Positions 36,564-45,214 of a DNA stretch of 64,000 nucleotides are shown here, one piece after another. This stretch comes from Maricaulis sp048270095. GTDB taxonomy: Bacteria; Pseudomonadota; Alphaproteobacteria; Caulobacterales; Maricaulaceae. Numbering within the stretch: position 1 is the first letter of the stretch; the number at the start of each line of letters is the position of its first letter. Under the pieces are notes generated by a model, which saw only the letters and a program-made list of their open reading frames with translations, ran no database searches and was not told the origin of the DNA. Made by a program: the position numbers and the translations under genes. Location of the stretch: positions 9,283-73,282 of the forward strand of contig NZ_JBLWTL010000015.1 in NCBI RefSeq assembly GCF_048270095.1. The letters are read 5' to 3'.

Positions 36564-36592
36564 AAACTAGACTCGGCCCCTTGGAGTGTCAA
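36564..36592 (-). promoter_or_regulatory. Promoter of the F0 ATP synthase operon
   Basis: On the minus strand TTGACA (consensus -35), a 17-bp spacer and TAGTTT lie about 42 bases upstream of atpI, between it and smc. A GANTC site (GAGTC, 36570-36574) abuts the -10 element, so methylation by CcrM may touch this promoter. Confidence 0.6.
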
Positions 36593-36639
36593 GCAATGGA
36601 GCTGGGGCAATAAATCTTTGAAAAACTTGCGAAAAACTG

Positions 36640-39600
36640 TCATTCCGCGGCGACCAGCTGTTCGGCGCCGACGAGGTCGACCGATACAAGCTGGGAAACC
36701 CCGCGTTCCGACATGGTCACACCATAGAGCCGGTCCATCCGCGACATGGTGAGCGGGTTGTGGGTGATGACGAGAAAGCGGGTATCGGTCATGCGCCGCA
36801 TCTCGTTGAGCATGCGGCAATAACGATCGACATTGGCGTCATCGAGCGGGGCATCGACTTCGTCCAGCACGCAGACCGGCGCGGGATTCGACAGGAAGAC
36901 GGCAAAGATCAGCGCCGAGGCCGTCAGCGCCTGTTCGCCGCCGGACATCAGCGACATCGTTTCCATCTTCTTGCCGGGCGGGCAGGCGAAGATTTCCAGT
37001 CCGGCTTCGAGCGGATCATCATTTTCGGTCAGGCGCAGCTCGGCATGACCGCCCTCGAACAGGGTCGCAAACAGGGTGCGGAAATGCGCATCGACGACCT
37101 CGAAGGCCTCCAGAAGCCGGGCGCGGCCCTCGCGTGACAACTGGTCGACCGCCTTGCGCAGGCGGTCAATCGCGGCGAGCAAATCATCGCGCTCGCGGCT
37201 CATATCCTCGACCCGCTTGGCGAGTTCCTCGGCTTCCTCATCGGCGCGCAGATTGACGGCGCCGAGCCGGTCACGGGCCTGGCGGGCCTCGTCGAGACGG
37301 CGTTCGACATCGCCGGTGCCCGGCGAATCAATATCCTCGTCAGTGACCCTGCGCGACAGCGCCGCCGGGTCTTCGCCGGTCGCGTCCTGCAGGCGTTCCG
37401 TGGTCTCGCCCAGCCGGTCGCGCGCCGAGCCGAGCCGCGCTTCGGCGGCGGCGCGGCCTTCGCGGGCGGCCGACGCCGCATTCTCCGCAGAACGGGCCGC
37501 GCTTTCGGCGGCCTTGAGTTCATCCTCGGTACCGGCCGGGGCCTCGCGCGCTTCACTCGCCGCACGTCCGGCGCTTTCCAGCCGGTCTGTCAGCGCGTGC
37601 AGGCTTTGCTGCAGCGTTTCGGGGCGGGCGATGGCCTGTTCCAGTGCTGCCTTGGTGTCAGAAACCTGACCGGCAATCTGTTCGATCCGCTCGGCAGCGG
37701 CCTGGCAGCGCTCCGCCCAGGCATCGCGGTCACGGCGGGCGGCGAGGTGACGCTGGCGGCGCAGCTCCGATTCCCGGCGGACGCTTTCCAGCGCCGCGCG
37801 GGCATCGGCGGCCGCGCGGCGGGCCTTGTCCGCGCTCTCACGCGCACGCTCGAGGGCTGCAGTGTCTTCGCCGGCAAGGGCGGCCGTTTCGACGACCGCC
37901 TGGGCCGCGGTCAGCGCCGTTTTGCCGTCAGCTGCCTCAAGGGAAAGGCGTTCGAGCCGCTCGCCCAGCGCGTCGGCGCGCGCCGAGGCCCGGGCCGCGG
38001 TCTCGCGCAAACCGGTAATTCGGGTCTGGGCCTCACGAATGGCCCGTTCGGCCGGTGCAATGGCGGCGCGGGCGGACTGTTCCGCCTGCCGCGCAGCGGC
38101 CAGTCCGGACTGCGCCGTGTCGCGCCGGGCGGTGGCGTCGGCAAAGCCGGCCTCGCTGGCGGCGAGGGTCTCGCCAACGGCATCGAGACGATTGCGTTGT
38201 TCCAGCCGGGCCACGGCAGCCGAGGGTGCGTCGGCGCGGGCCACCAGTCCGTCCCAGCGCCACAGATCGCCTTCGCGGGTGACGAGGCGCTGACCGGGCT
38301 TGAGTTTCGCGGCCGCGGCGGCAGCCTTTTCAGGCTTGATCACGCCGACCGCATCGAGCCGCGCGCGCAGGGCTGCGGGCGCCTCGACATGGTCGGAGAG
38401 CGGCACGCAGCCACCGGGCAGTGCGTCGGCGTGACAATCGGTCTTGTGCCAGTGCCGCGCCGCGCTTTCATCGAGCGAGGCGTCGAGATCATCACCCAGT
38501 GCGGCCGCCAGCGCATGTTCATAGCCCGGACGGGCGCGAACCGCATCGAGGGCCGGTGAGACATTGTCCTGCAGCGCGCTGGCCAGCAGACGTTCGATCG
38601 TTGCGGCCTCGCGTGCCAGGCTGTCGCGCTCGGTCGAGAGCTCGCGCCAGGCTTCGATCGCGACCTGTTGTTCGGCCTCGGCATCCTGGCGCGCCAGCTC
38701 GGCAGCATTGAAGGCCGTCTTTGCGGCCTCATGCGCGGTTTCTCTGGTGTGCAGGGCGGCTTCCGCGGTCTCCAGCTCGGACAGGGCCGACGAGGCGAGC
38801 AGGGCTTCACGCTCCCGGGCCGCGGTTTCGATTTCTCGGTCGATCTGGCCCAGCCGGGCGGCCAGGCGTTCGGCATCGCGGCGCGCGCTTTCGAGCCCGG
38901 CCTGGCGCGCGGCCGCATCGCCGGCCTTGGTGTCGAGCAGGGCTTCCTTGCTGCGGCGCTGGGTGTCGGCATCGAGCGCTGCAGCCTCGGCCCCGGCCAG
39001 GCTGGTCTTCTCGCGCGCCATTTCCGCCTCAAGCCGCTCGACTTCCTTCGCGGCCTCGTCCCGGCTGGCGGTGGCATCATCGACAATATGCTGTTCGCGC
39101 CCGGCCGCGGAGGCAAGTTCATCGAGCCGGGATTCCAGACTGGCGATCGAGCGCTGGACATCGGCGGCATCGCGTTCGATCCGGTCGCGCTCGCGCTCCA
39201 GATGACGCAGCGCGGCAGCCGCTTCGGCCTCTTTCAAACGCGCCGGCTCGCGCATGGCGGCCAGAATTTCGGCCTGGATACGGGCTTCGGACGCCGCCGC
39301 TGTGGCGGTCTCGGCGCTTTCGCGCTTTTCCACCAGGATCGCCTCGCTCTCCTCGACGAGGCTGGCGGCCGCGCGCCAGCGATTGAGCCAGACCGTGGCC
39401 TCCAGCGTCCGGATGCTGGCCGAGAGCTTGCGATAACGGGACGCCTGGCGGGCCTGTTTCTGCAGGGAGGTGTGGCGGCTGCCGATCTCGTCGATCACTT
39501 CCTGCAGCCGGTCGAGATTGGTTTCCGCGCCGCGCAGGCGCAATTCGGCCTCATGGCGGCGGGCGCGCAAACCGGCGACCCCGGCGGCTTCTTCGAGAAT

Positions 39601-40086
39601 GCGGCGGCGATTTTCCGGCTTGGCGGCGATCAGCTCGCTGATCTGGCCCTGGCGCACCAGGGCGGCGGAATTGGCACCGGTGCCGGCGTCGGCAAACAGC
39701 AGCTGGACATCCTTGGCCCGCACTTCCTCGCCATTGATCTTGTAGGCTGAACCGGCCCCGCGCGTGATGCGGCGGCTCACATCGAGGCTGGCGGCGTCAT
39801 TGAAGCGGGCCGGAGCGAGCTTGTCTGAATTATCGACGGTGAGCAGGACTTCGGCGTGATTGCGCGCCGGGCGGTTGTCCGTGCCGGAGAAGATCACATC
39901 CTCCATACCGCCACCGCGCAGGGATTTGGCCGATGTGGCCCCCATCACCCAGCGCAGGGCTTCAAGCAGGTTGGATTTGCCGCAACCATTGGGTCCGATC
40001 ACGCCAGTCAGTCCGGGGTCAATCCGCAATTCGGTCGGATCAACGAATGATTTGAAACCGGTCAGCCGGAGCTGCGTGAACTTCAC
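36640..40086 (-). CDS. smc: Chromosome segregation ATPase SMC
   Basis: 1148-residue SMC protein, which compacts and segregates chromosomes with ScpA/ScpB. N-terminal Walker A (GPNGCGKSNLLEALRWVMG) near residue 32, a long coiled coil with a hinge near the middle (about 500-650; ARPGYEHALAAALGDDL), then the ABC signature LMSGGEQALTASAL and Walker B VCVLDEVDAPLDDAN near residue 1085. It follows two DsbA-type genes on the same strand, a known alphaproteobacterial neighbourhood with mutY and dciA. Confidence 0.96.
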   Translation of the reverse strand: MKFTQLRLTGFKSFVDPTELRIDPGLTGVIGPNGCGKSNLLEALRWVMGATSAKSLRGGGMEDVIFSGTDNRPARNHAEVLLTVDNSDKLAPARFNDAASLDVSRRITRGAGSAYKINGEEVRAKDVQLLFADAGTGANSAALVRQGQISELIAAKPENRRRILEEAAGVAGLRARRHEAELRLRGAETNLDRLQEVIDEIGSRHTSLQKQARQASRYRKLSASIRTLEATVWLNRWRAAASLVEESEAILVEKRESAETATAAASEARIQAEILAAMREPARLKEAEAAAALRHLERERDRIERDAADVQRSIASLESRLDELASAAGREQHIVDDATASRDEAAKEVERLEAEMAREKTSLAGAEAAALDADTQRRSKEALLDTKAGDAAARQAGLESARRDAERLAARLGQIDREIETAAREREALLASSALSELETAEAALHTRETAHEAAKTAFNAAELARQDAEAEQQVAIEAWRELSTERDSLAREAATIERLLASALQDNVSPALDAVRARPGYEHALAAALGDDLDASLDESAARHWHKTDCHADALPGGCVPLSDHVEAPAALRARLDAVGVIKPEKAAAAAAKLKPGQRLVTREGDLWRWDGLVARADAPSAAVARLEQRNRLDAVGETLAASEAGFADATARRDTAQSGLAAARQAEQSARAAIAPAERAIREAQTRITGLRETAARASARADALGERLERLSLEAADGKTALTAAQAVVETAALAGEDTAALERARESADKARRAAADARAALESVRRESELRRQRHLAARRDRDAWAERCQAAAERIEQIAGQVSDTKAALEQAIARPETLQQSLHALTDRLESAGRAASEAREAPAGTEDELKAAESAARSAENAASAAREGRAAAEARLGSARDRLGETTERLQDATGEDPAALSRRVTDEDIDSPGTGDVERRLDEARQARDRLGAVNLRADEEAEELAKRVEDMSRERDDLLAAIDRLRKAVDQLSREGRARLLEAFEVVDAHFRTLFATLFEGGHAELRLTENDDPLEAGLEIFACPPGKKMETMSLMSGGEQALTASALIFAVFLSNPAPVCVLDEVDAPLDDANVDRYCRMLNEMRRMTDTRFLVITHNPLTMSRMDRLYGVTMSERGVSQLVSVDLVGAEQLVAAE

Positions 40087-40153
40087 CCGACCTCCATCGC
40101 GTTATTGATCGCCGTCAGCCGGCAATCGGGTTCTCCACTCGAGTCAGCCGCCC

Positions 40154-40903
40154 CTAATGCGCGGAAACCGCCCCGTGATCGATGCCTTCAGCGGCATCAT
40201 CGAGGAAGTGAAGGATGATTCGGCGGAACGTGTCTCCGTCCAATTGAGCGGGGACCCTGTCTCCATTGATCAGTAGCGGTGCCTCGCCCCAGTTGAAAAT
40301 CGCGCCTTCCGGGGTCATGGCCAGGCTCATCACCTTGCCGCCGATGATGAAACTTGGCGTGCCGGCGATGCCGTCCTGATTGGCCTGGACAGCGAGGGCA
40401 TTGACCAATTCCGTCATGGCCGGGTCGGCATAGCAGGCCGACAGGGCTTCGGGGGAAAGCCCGACAGCGGCGCCGATCCGCTCATAGACCGCACCGACAT
40501 TGCCCTGGGCCTGGGCCGCTTCGAATATGGCCGATTGCTCGGCGAACAAGAGGTCCGTCGCACTGAAGAACCGGTCATCCTCGGCACAGGCGGCCAGCAC
40601 GATGCCAATCGCCGCGATTTGTGGCGGGCTGGTCAGCATGGGCCGGAAAACATAGCGCACCTGGCCGGTCTCGACGAATTCCGACCGGATGGTTGGCCAG
40701 GCGTCGGTCTGGAAATGCGCGCAGTGCGGGCAGGCATAGGAGGCGTATTCCACGATCACCAGACCGGCATCGATTGCGCCGATGGCATTGTCCCCCGGCC
40801 GTTCGGCCTGGGCGGGATGCTCGGCTGTGGCGGCGGCCGTCAGCCCGCCCCATGTGCAGGTGGCCAGAACGAGGCTGCAAACAAGGCGGGCTATGGGTTT
40901 CAA
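40154..40903 (-). CDS. DsbA-family thiol oxidoreductase, secreted
   Basis: 249-residue periplasmic thioredoxin-fold protein. A signal peptide (LVCSLVLATCTWGGLTAAATA) is followed by the catalytic CPHC motif in YASYACPHCAHFQ near residue 60 and the cis-Pro loop GIAGTPSFIIGG near residue 175. It is a diverged DsbA/BdbD-like member. Four bases separate it from the paralogue upstream, so both are co-transcribed, probably with smc (67-base gap). Confidence 0.88.
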   Translation of the reverse strand: MKPIARLVCSLVLATCTWGGLTAAATAEHPAQAERPGDNAIGAIDAGLVIVEYASYACPHCAHFQTDAWPTIRSEFVETGQVRYVFRPMLTSPPQIAAIGIVLAACAEDDRFFSATDLLFAEQSAIFEAAQAQGNVGAVYERIGAAVGLSPEALSACYADPAMTELVNALAVQANQDGIAGTPSFIIGGKVMSLAMTPEGAIFNWGEAPLLINGDRVPAQLDGDTFRRIILHFLDDAAEGIDHGAVSAH

Positions 40904-40907
40904 GAGC

Positions 40908-41681
40908 TTAGTCCTCAGTGCTGGCCGGATCGGCTGGTGCGGACGCCGCGCCCTCGACCTGGCTCAAAAGATGGTCGATCAGGATGCGGAATGTTTCGGC
41001 ATCGACCATGCCGGGCAGGGGCTCGCCATCGATCATGACCTGGCGGCTGCCCAGGAAATAGGTGTATTCTGACGCACCGGGCGCGCGGCGTGCTTCAAGC
41101 AATTCACCATTGAACAGGAAGCGTGGCGTGCTGTTGATACCCTCGGCCAGGGCGCGTTCATGGGCCGCAACGATTTCGGCATTGATGTCCTGGTCATTGA
41201 GGCAGGCGTCGAACGCCGCTTCGCTCATCCCCATCGAACGGGCAATGGCGAGGTATTGGCTGCGCGCGCCGCCGGGCTGGCCAGCGGCCTGGAAGATGGC
41301 CCGCTGCTGCTGGAATAACAGGTCGAGCATGTCGAAATAACGTTCGGGCGCGACACAATGCGCCAGTGCAAAACCGGCGATCGCGAATTGCGGCGAGCCG
41401 GTGATCATTTCGCGGAACACATAGCGCATGCGGCCGGTCTCGACATAATTGGTGTCGATCATCGGCCAGACTTCTTCGTGGAAGGCAGCACAGTGGCCAC
41501 AGGCGACCGAGGCGTATTCAACCATGGTCAGCGAGGCATCGGGGCTGCCAATGGCGCGGTCGCTGCCGCGCTCATACGCGGTCTGGTTGGCGCCGGCCGG
41601 GTCGGTTTCGCCGCCACAGGCAGTCAAGGCCAGGCTTGCTGTAAGGGCGATGGCGGAAAATACGCGTCGGGTCAGTTGCAT
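40908..41681 (-). CDS. DsbA-family thiol oxidoreductase, lipoprotein
   Basis: 257-residue paralogue of the downstream gene with a lipobox (LALTACGG, Cys22) in place of a cleaved signal. The active site is CGHC in YASVACGHCAAFH near residue 62, with the cis-Pro loop NSTPRFLFNG near residue 188. The Gly in the dipeptide replaces the Pro seen next door, which should change redox potential. It would be membrane-anchored in the periplasm. Confidence 0.87.
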   Translation of the reverse strand: MQLTRRVFSAIALTASLALTACGGETDPAGANQTAYERGSDRAIGSPDASLTMVEYASVACGHCAAFHEEVWPMIDTNYVETGRMRYVFREMITGSPQFAIAGFALAHCVAPERYFDMLDLLFQQQRAIFQAAGQPGGARSQYLAIARSMGMSEAAFDACLNDQDINAEIVAAHERALAEGINSTPRFLFNGELLEARRAPGASEYTYFLGSRQVMIDGEPLPGMVDAETFRILIDHLLSQVEGAASAPADPASTED

Positions 41682-41699
41682 TGCGGGTGTCCCCCTGGG

Positions 41700-42233
41700 T
41701 CACAAATCGGTGGCGTTGCGGCTTTTGACACTATGGCCGAAACGATCAAGCGCGGACAATAGCCGCGTCTCGAGGCTTTGCTCCACCCCCTCGCTCACTT
41801 GTGATGCGGATGGCGGCTTTGTCATCTTGGGCGTTGCGGGCAAAGGCGCGCGGGTTGCGCCCTGCAAAACGCGAAGGCGAGTCGGTGAACGCTCGCCGGC
41901 AAACAGGCGCACGCGCTCAAGTATACGGCGGCTTTCTGCCTGCAAGACGGCAGCAGCCGGGCCGCGGGCACGGATCACCAGGACCCGGTTGCCGCCTGCG
42001 TTCTGGATCGCCTCCGGCATGCACCATTCCGCCAGTCGCGCACCGACAATCTCCGGCCAGTGCTCGACCAGCCGCTCGACCCCGACGCCGAAACGCCGCG
42101 CCAGCGGTTTGAGGATACGCTCGGCCGCCCGTCCAGCCGGCGGCGCGGCGCGGATCGAACGGCGGCCGCGATGCGTTTCCAGGAAACGGCGCGCCTGACG
42201 TTCGAGAGTTGACGAAGGGGGTTTGGAGACCAT
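41700..42233 (-). CDS. DciA-like DUF721 protein
   Basis: 177 residues with a DUF721 domain (about 40-115: LEHWPEIVGARLAEWCMPE then RVLVIRARGPAAAVLQAES), the fold of DciA, the helicase-loading factor that works with DnaB in bacteria lacking DnaC. The basic, low-complexity N- and C-terminal tails are common. It is divergent from mutY with a 47-bp gap and heads the DsbA-smc cluster. Family assignment is good; the DciA role is inferred. Confidence 0.82.
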   Translation of the reverse strand: MVSKPPSSTLERQARRFLETHRGRRSIRAAPPAGRAAERILKPLARRFGVGVERLVEHWPEIVGARLAEWCMPEAIQNAGGNRVLVIRARGPAAAVLQAESRRILERVRLFAGERSPTRLRVLQGATRAPLPATPKMTKPPSASQVSEGVEQSLETRLLSALDRFGHSVKSRNATDL

Positions 42234-42280
42234 GCTGGTATTCTCGCCTCGTTGGGGCCTCGCTGCAAGTTACGGAACAT

Positions 42281-43345
42281 ATGGCCGCGCCGACGAAAAT
42301 TACCGCCCTGCGACAGGCCTTGCTCGATTGGTATGACCGCGAAGGCCGCACCTTGCCCTGGCGTCTGCGTCCGGAGGACCGGCGCGAAGGCCGGGTGGCT
42401 GACCCCTATGCGGTCTGGTTGTCGGAAATCATGTTGCAGCAGACCACCGTGCCGCACGCGACGCCCTATTGGTTCCGCTTCCTGGAATTATGGCCGACGG
42501 TCGGGGATCTGGCGGCCGCGCCGCGCGAGGATGTGATGCGCGAATGGGCCGGTCTGGGCTATTATGCCCGCGCCCGGAACCTGCATGCCTGCGCTATGGT
42601 TGTCGCCCAGCAGTTGAATGGCAGGTTTCCAGCAGACTTGCCGTCACTTCGCGCGCTACCAGGGATAGGCGAATACACAGCCAATGCGATCGTCGCTGCC
42701 GCCTTCGACAAACCGGCCAGCGTCGTTGATGGCAATGTCGAACGCGTCCTGACCCGCTTCTACCGCATCGAAACAGCAATGCCGAAAGCCAAGCCGGAAA
42801 TCCGTCGCTTGGCCGCTGAGCTGGCCAGCCCTGACAGGGCTGGTGATTACGCCCAGGCGATCATGGATCTCGGCGCCACAATCTGCACCCCGCGCAGCCC
42901 CGATTGCGAGGCCTGCCCCTGGAGTTTCGCCTGCCAGGGCCGGGCCCGGGGCGACATGCTCAACTATCCGAGAAAGCTCAAGAAAATTGCCCGACCGGTC
43001 CGCCACGGCACGGCCTGGCTGGTGCGCCGCCAGGGACAAATCTGGTTGCGGCAGCGTGCCGACAAAGGCCTGCTCGGCGGTATGATGGAAGTACCCTCAA
43101 GCGCATGGGGCGAGGTAGACATGACGGGGGCGCCGCCCTTCGATGCTCAATGGGAGGATCGCGGCGAAATCCGCCATGTTTTCACGCACTTCGAATTGCG
43201 CCTGAGCGTCCGTGAAGCCGAAGCCGGCCCGGATTGGGAGCCGCAAGACGGCATTTGGGCCGACGATAATGCCCTGCAGGATCACGCGCTTCCGAGCGTG
43301 ATGCACAAGGTCGTGTCGCGGCGCAAACCCGCCGGTGGTACCTAG
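42281..43345 (+). CDS. mutY: A/G-specific adenine glycosylase MutY
   Basis: 354-residue base-excision enzyme removing adenine opposite 8-oxoguanine. Present: the catalytic Glu in SEIMLQQTTV, the helix-hairpin-helix LPGIGEYTANAI, the catalytic Asp in VVDGNVERVLTRF, the 4Fe-4S ligands C-x6-C-x2-C-x5-C (CTPRSPDCEACPWSFAC), and a C-terminal NUDIX-like domain with MMEVPSSAW and HVFTHFEL. Start at 42281 (MAAPTKITAL); the longer frame starts inside the divergent promoter. Confidence 0.96.
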   Translation: MAAPTKITALRQALLDWYDREGRTLPWRLRPEDRREGRVADPYAVWLSEIMLQQTTVPHATPYWFRFLELWPTVGDLAAAPREDVMREWAGLGYYARARNLHACAMVVAQQLNGRFPADLPSLRALPGIGEYTANAIVAAAFDKPASVVDGNVERVLTRFYRIETAMPKAKPEIRRLAAELASPDRAGDYAQAIMDLGATICTPRSPDCEACPWSFACQGRARGDMLNYPRKLKKIARPVRHGTAWLVRRQGQIWLRQRADKGLLGGMMEVPSSAWGEVDMTGAPPFDAQWEDRGEIRHVFTHFELRLSVREAEAGPDWEPQDGIWADDNALQDHALPSVMHKVVSRRKPAGGT

Positions 43346-43358
43346 TTTTCCACCGGAG

Positions 43359-44438
43359 TCAGTTTTCCAGGGTCGCCCGCACCTCGGCCCGCATCACATC
43401 GATCGGGGCCAGGCCCTGCTTGGTCCGGATATGCCAATAAGTCCAACCATTACAAGAGGGTGCGCTCTGGATCTGGGCGCCAACCTGGTGGATCGAACCG
43501 GAGCGTTCACCGGCAATGATCGAGCCATCGGCACGAACCCGGGCCGTATGGCGGCCCTTGGGGCAGTAAAGCGTATCGCCCGGCTTTACCATGCCGCGCT
43601 CGACCAGCGTGCCGAACGGGATGCGTGTCTGGGTACGCGGGGATTGGGTAACACACATCGCATCGCGGCTCGCCGGCTGGATTTCGGCCAGACGGGCCTT
43701 CGCGACCTTGAGATACTCGGCATCGCGTTCAATACCGATATAATGGCGGCCGAGGCGTTTGGCGGCCGCCCCCGTGGTACCGGTGCCGAAGAATGGATCC
43801 AGCACGACATCGCCCGGATTGGTGGTCGAAAGCAGGACGCGGTGCAGCAGGGATTCCGGCTTTTGCGTCGGGTGCGCCTTCTTGCCGTCATCGCCCTTGA
43901 GGCGTTCCCCGCCGGAACAGATTGGCAGCGACCAGTCAGAGCGCATCTGCACGCCGTCATTGAGGGCTTTCATGGCCGCATAATTGAAGGTCGGACGGCC
44001 GTCCTTTGTCTTGGCGGCCCAGATCAGGGTCTCGTGCGCATTGGTGAAGCGCGTGCCCTTGAAGTTCGGCATCGGGTTGGTCTTGCGCCAGATGATGTCA
44101 TTGAGGACCCAGAAGCCGGCATCCTGCAAGATGCCACCGACCCGGAAGATGTTGTGATAGCTGCCGATCACCCAGATGGCGCCATTCGGCTTGAGCACGC
44201 GGCGCGCCTGCTCCATCCACTGCCAGGTGAAGAGATCATAATCGTCAAAGCCGCCGATCTGGTCCCAGTCATTATCGACCGCGTCGACCTTGGAATTGTC
44301 GGGACGGTGAAGATCGCCGCCGAGCTGGAGATTATAAGGCGGATCGGCGAAGACGAGATCGACGCTGGCATCGGGCAGCGATTTCATCACTTCGACGCAT
44401 TCGCCTTCCAGGATCTGATCAATCGGGGACTTCACCAT
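43359..44438 (-). CDS. ccrM: Cell-cycle GANTC adenine methyltransferase CcrM
   Basis: 359-residue beta-class N6-adenine methyltransferase, close in length to the 358-residue Caulobacter enzyme. Catalytic motif DPPYNLQLGGD near residue 36, SAM motif DPFFGTGTTGAAA near residue 222, and the C-terminal non-catalytic domain with GDTLYCPKGRHTARV and SCNGWTYWHI that marks the CcrM family. There is no adjacent restriction enzyme, so it is an orphan. Start at 44438 follows GGAGTGG; the frame open to a GTG at 44453 is less likely. Confidence 0.96.
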   Translation of the reverse strand: MVKSPIDQILEGECVEVMKSLPDASVDLVFADPPYNLQLGGDLHRPDNSKVDAVDNDWDQIGGFDDYDLFTWQWMEQARRVLKPNGAIWVIGSYHNIFRVGGILQDAGFWVLNDIIWRKTNPMPNFKGTRFTNAHETLIWAAKTKDGRPTFNYAAMKALNDGVQMRSDWSLPICSGGERLKGDDGKKAHPTQKPESLLHRVLLSTTNPGDVVLDPFFGTGTTGAAAKRLGRHYIGIERDAEYLKVAKARLAEIQPASRDAMCVTQSPRTQTRIPFGTLVERGMVKPGDTLYCPKGRHTARVRADGSIIAGERSGSIHQVGAQIQSAPSCNGWTYWHIRTKQGLAPIDVMRAEVRATLEN

Positions 44439-44500
44439 AACGCACCACTCCACTCGTCTGCATGAGGGGCAGTTCTCAGCCCTTCAGGCCTAACGGGTCG

Positions 44501-44515
44501 TTAAGCGCGAATCAA
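44501..44515 (-). promoter_or_regulatory. Putative CtrA box in the ccrM promoter
   Basis: The minus strand reads TTGA-N7-TTAAC, one mismatch from the CtrA consensus TTAA-N7-TTAA. It lies about 63 bases upstream of the ccrM start. In Caulobacter CtrA activates ccrM, so the place fits. One GANTC site (44509-44513) falls inside it. Confidence 0.6.
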
Positions 44516-44557
44516 GTTATCCACATGGAGTCCGGATTTGCCCGTCGAGTCCGATTC
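44509..44557. promoter_or_regulatory. Cluster of four GANTC CcrM sites upstream of ccrM
   Basis: GANTC occurs at 44509-44513, 44528-44532, 44547-44551 and 44553-44557. Four in 49 bp is far above the chance rate of about one in 256 bp. In Caulobacter the ccrM promoter contains GANTC sites whose methylation lowers transcription. Confidence 0.7.
44517..44525 (+). promoter_or_regulatory. Consensus DnaA box in the ccrM promoter
   Basis: TTATCCACA matches the DnaA-box consensus at all nine bases. It lies two bases upstream of the CtrA-like box on the ccrM side. It is the only perfect copy I noticed. It could link ccrM transcription to DnaA or serve as a titration site. Confidence 0.55.
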
Positions 44558-45138
44558 TACGCTTGGCGCTTTTCGAGCGCCGCGCGGACCGGCGCATAGC
44601 TGAAACGATGAATCGGGCAAGGGCCGAGCGCGATCAGGGCGTTGCGATGGATCGTGCTGGGATAGCCCTTATGCGCTTCAAATCCATATCCGGGAAAACG
44701 CAGCGCCGCATGCAGCATCAAGCCGTCACGAACCGTCTTGGCGATAATCGAGGCCGCGCCAATTGCCGCTTCCGAGGCATCGCCCTTGATGATCGCTTCG
44801 GCCGGGCAGGGCAGGCCCTCAGGCACGCGATTACCGTCGACCAGGACATGGCCGGGCAGCCGCGGCAGATTGCGCACGGCGCGCGCCATCGCCGTCATCG
44901 TCGCCTGCAGGATATTGAGCCGGTCGATTTCTTCGGGCTCGGCGATACCGACCCCAACCCAGGCGCAATGCCGGATTTGCAGCGCGAGGCTGGCCCGCCG
45001 CTTCTCGGAAATCACCTTGGAATCGCCCAATCCTATGATTGGCCGGGCCGGGTCGAGGATCACTGCCGCGGCCACGACAGGGCCGGCCAAGGGGCCGCGC
45101 CCGGCTTCATCGACGCCGGCAATCAAGGTCTGGGGCAT
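44557..45138 (-). CDS. rnhB: Ribonuclease HII
   Basis: 193-residue type 2 RNase H, removing ribonucleotides from DNA and RNA of RNA-DNA hybrids. Catalytic acidic residues: Asp and Glu in GVDEAGRGPLAGPVVAAAVI, Asp in VLVDGNRVP, and Asp in the GDASEAAIGAASIIAKT segment. The ATG at 45138 (MPQTLIAG) is used; the frame can start further up at a TTG with poor SD. It directly precedes the ccrM regulatory region. Confidence 0.95.
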   Translation of the reverse strand: MPQTLIAGVDEAGRGPLAGPVVAAAVILDPARPIIGLGDSKVISEKRRASLALQIRHCAWVGVGIAEPEEIDRLNILQATMTAMARAVRNLPRLPGHVLVDGNRVPEGLPCPAEAIIKGDASEAAIGAASIIAKTVRDGLMLHAALRFPGYGFEAHKGYPSTIHRNALIALGPCPIHRFSYAPVRAALEKRQA

Positions 45139-45214
45139 GGATATTTCGGCTTTCCGGTGAGCGTTTGCCAAGCCTATCCCGGTGTTCGACGAAAATCATG
45201 CCCGGGCATCATTC

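Noticed and set aside
44500..44557. Replication origin at the DnaA box
   Set aside because: Only one box was seen, with no AT-rich unwinding region or cluster of further boxes; a promoter role is more likely.
43359..45138. CcrM as part of a restriction-modification system
   Set aside because: Neighbours are mutY and rnhB; no endonuclease is present and the C-terminal domain is that of the orphan cell-cycle enzyme.
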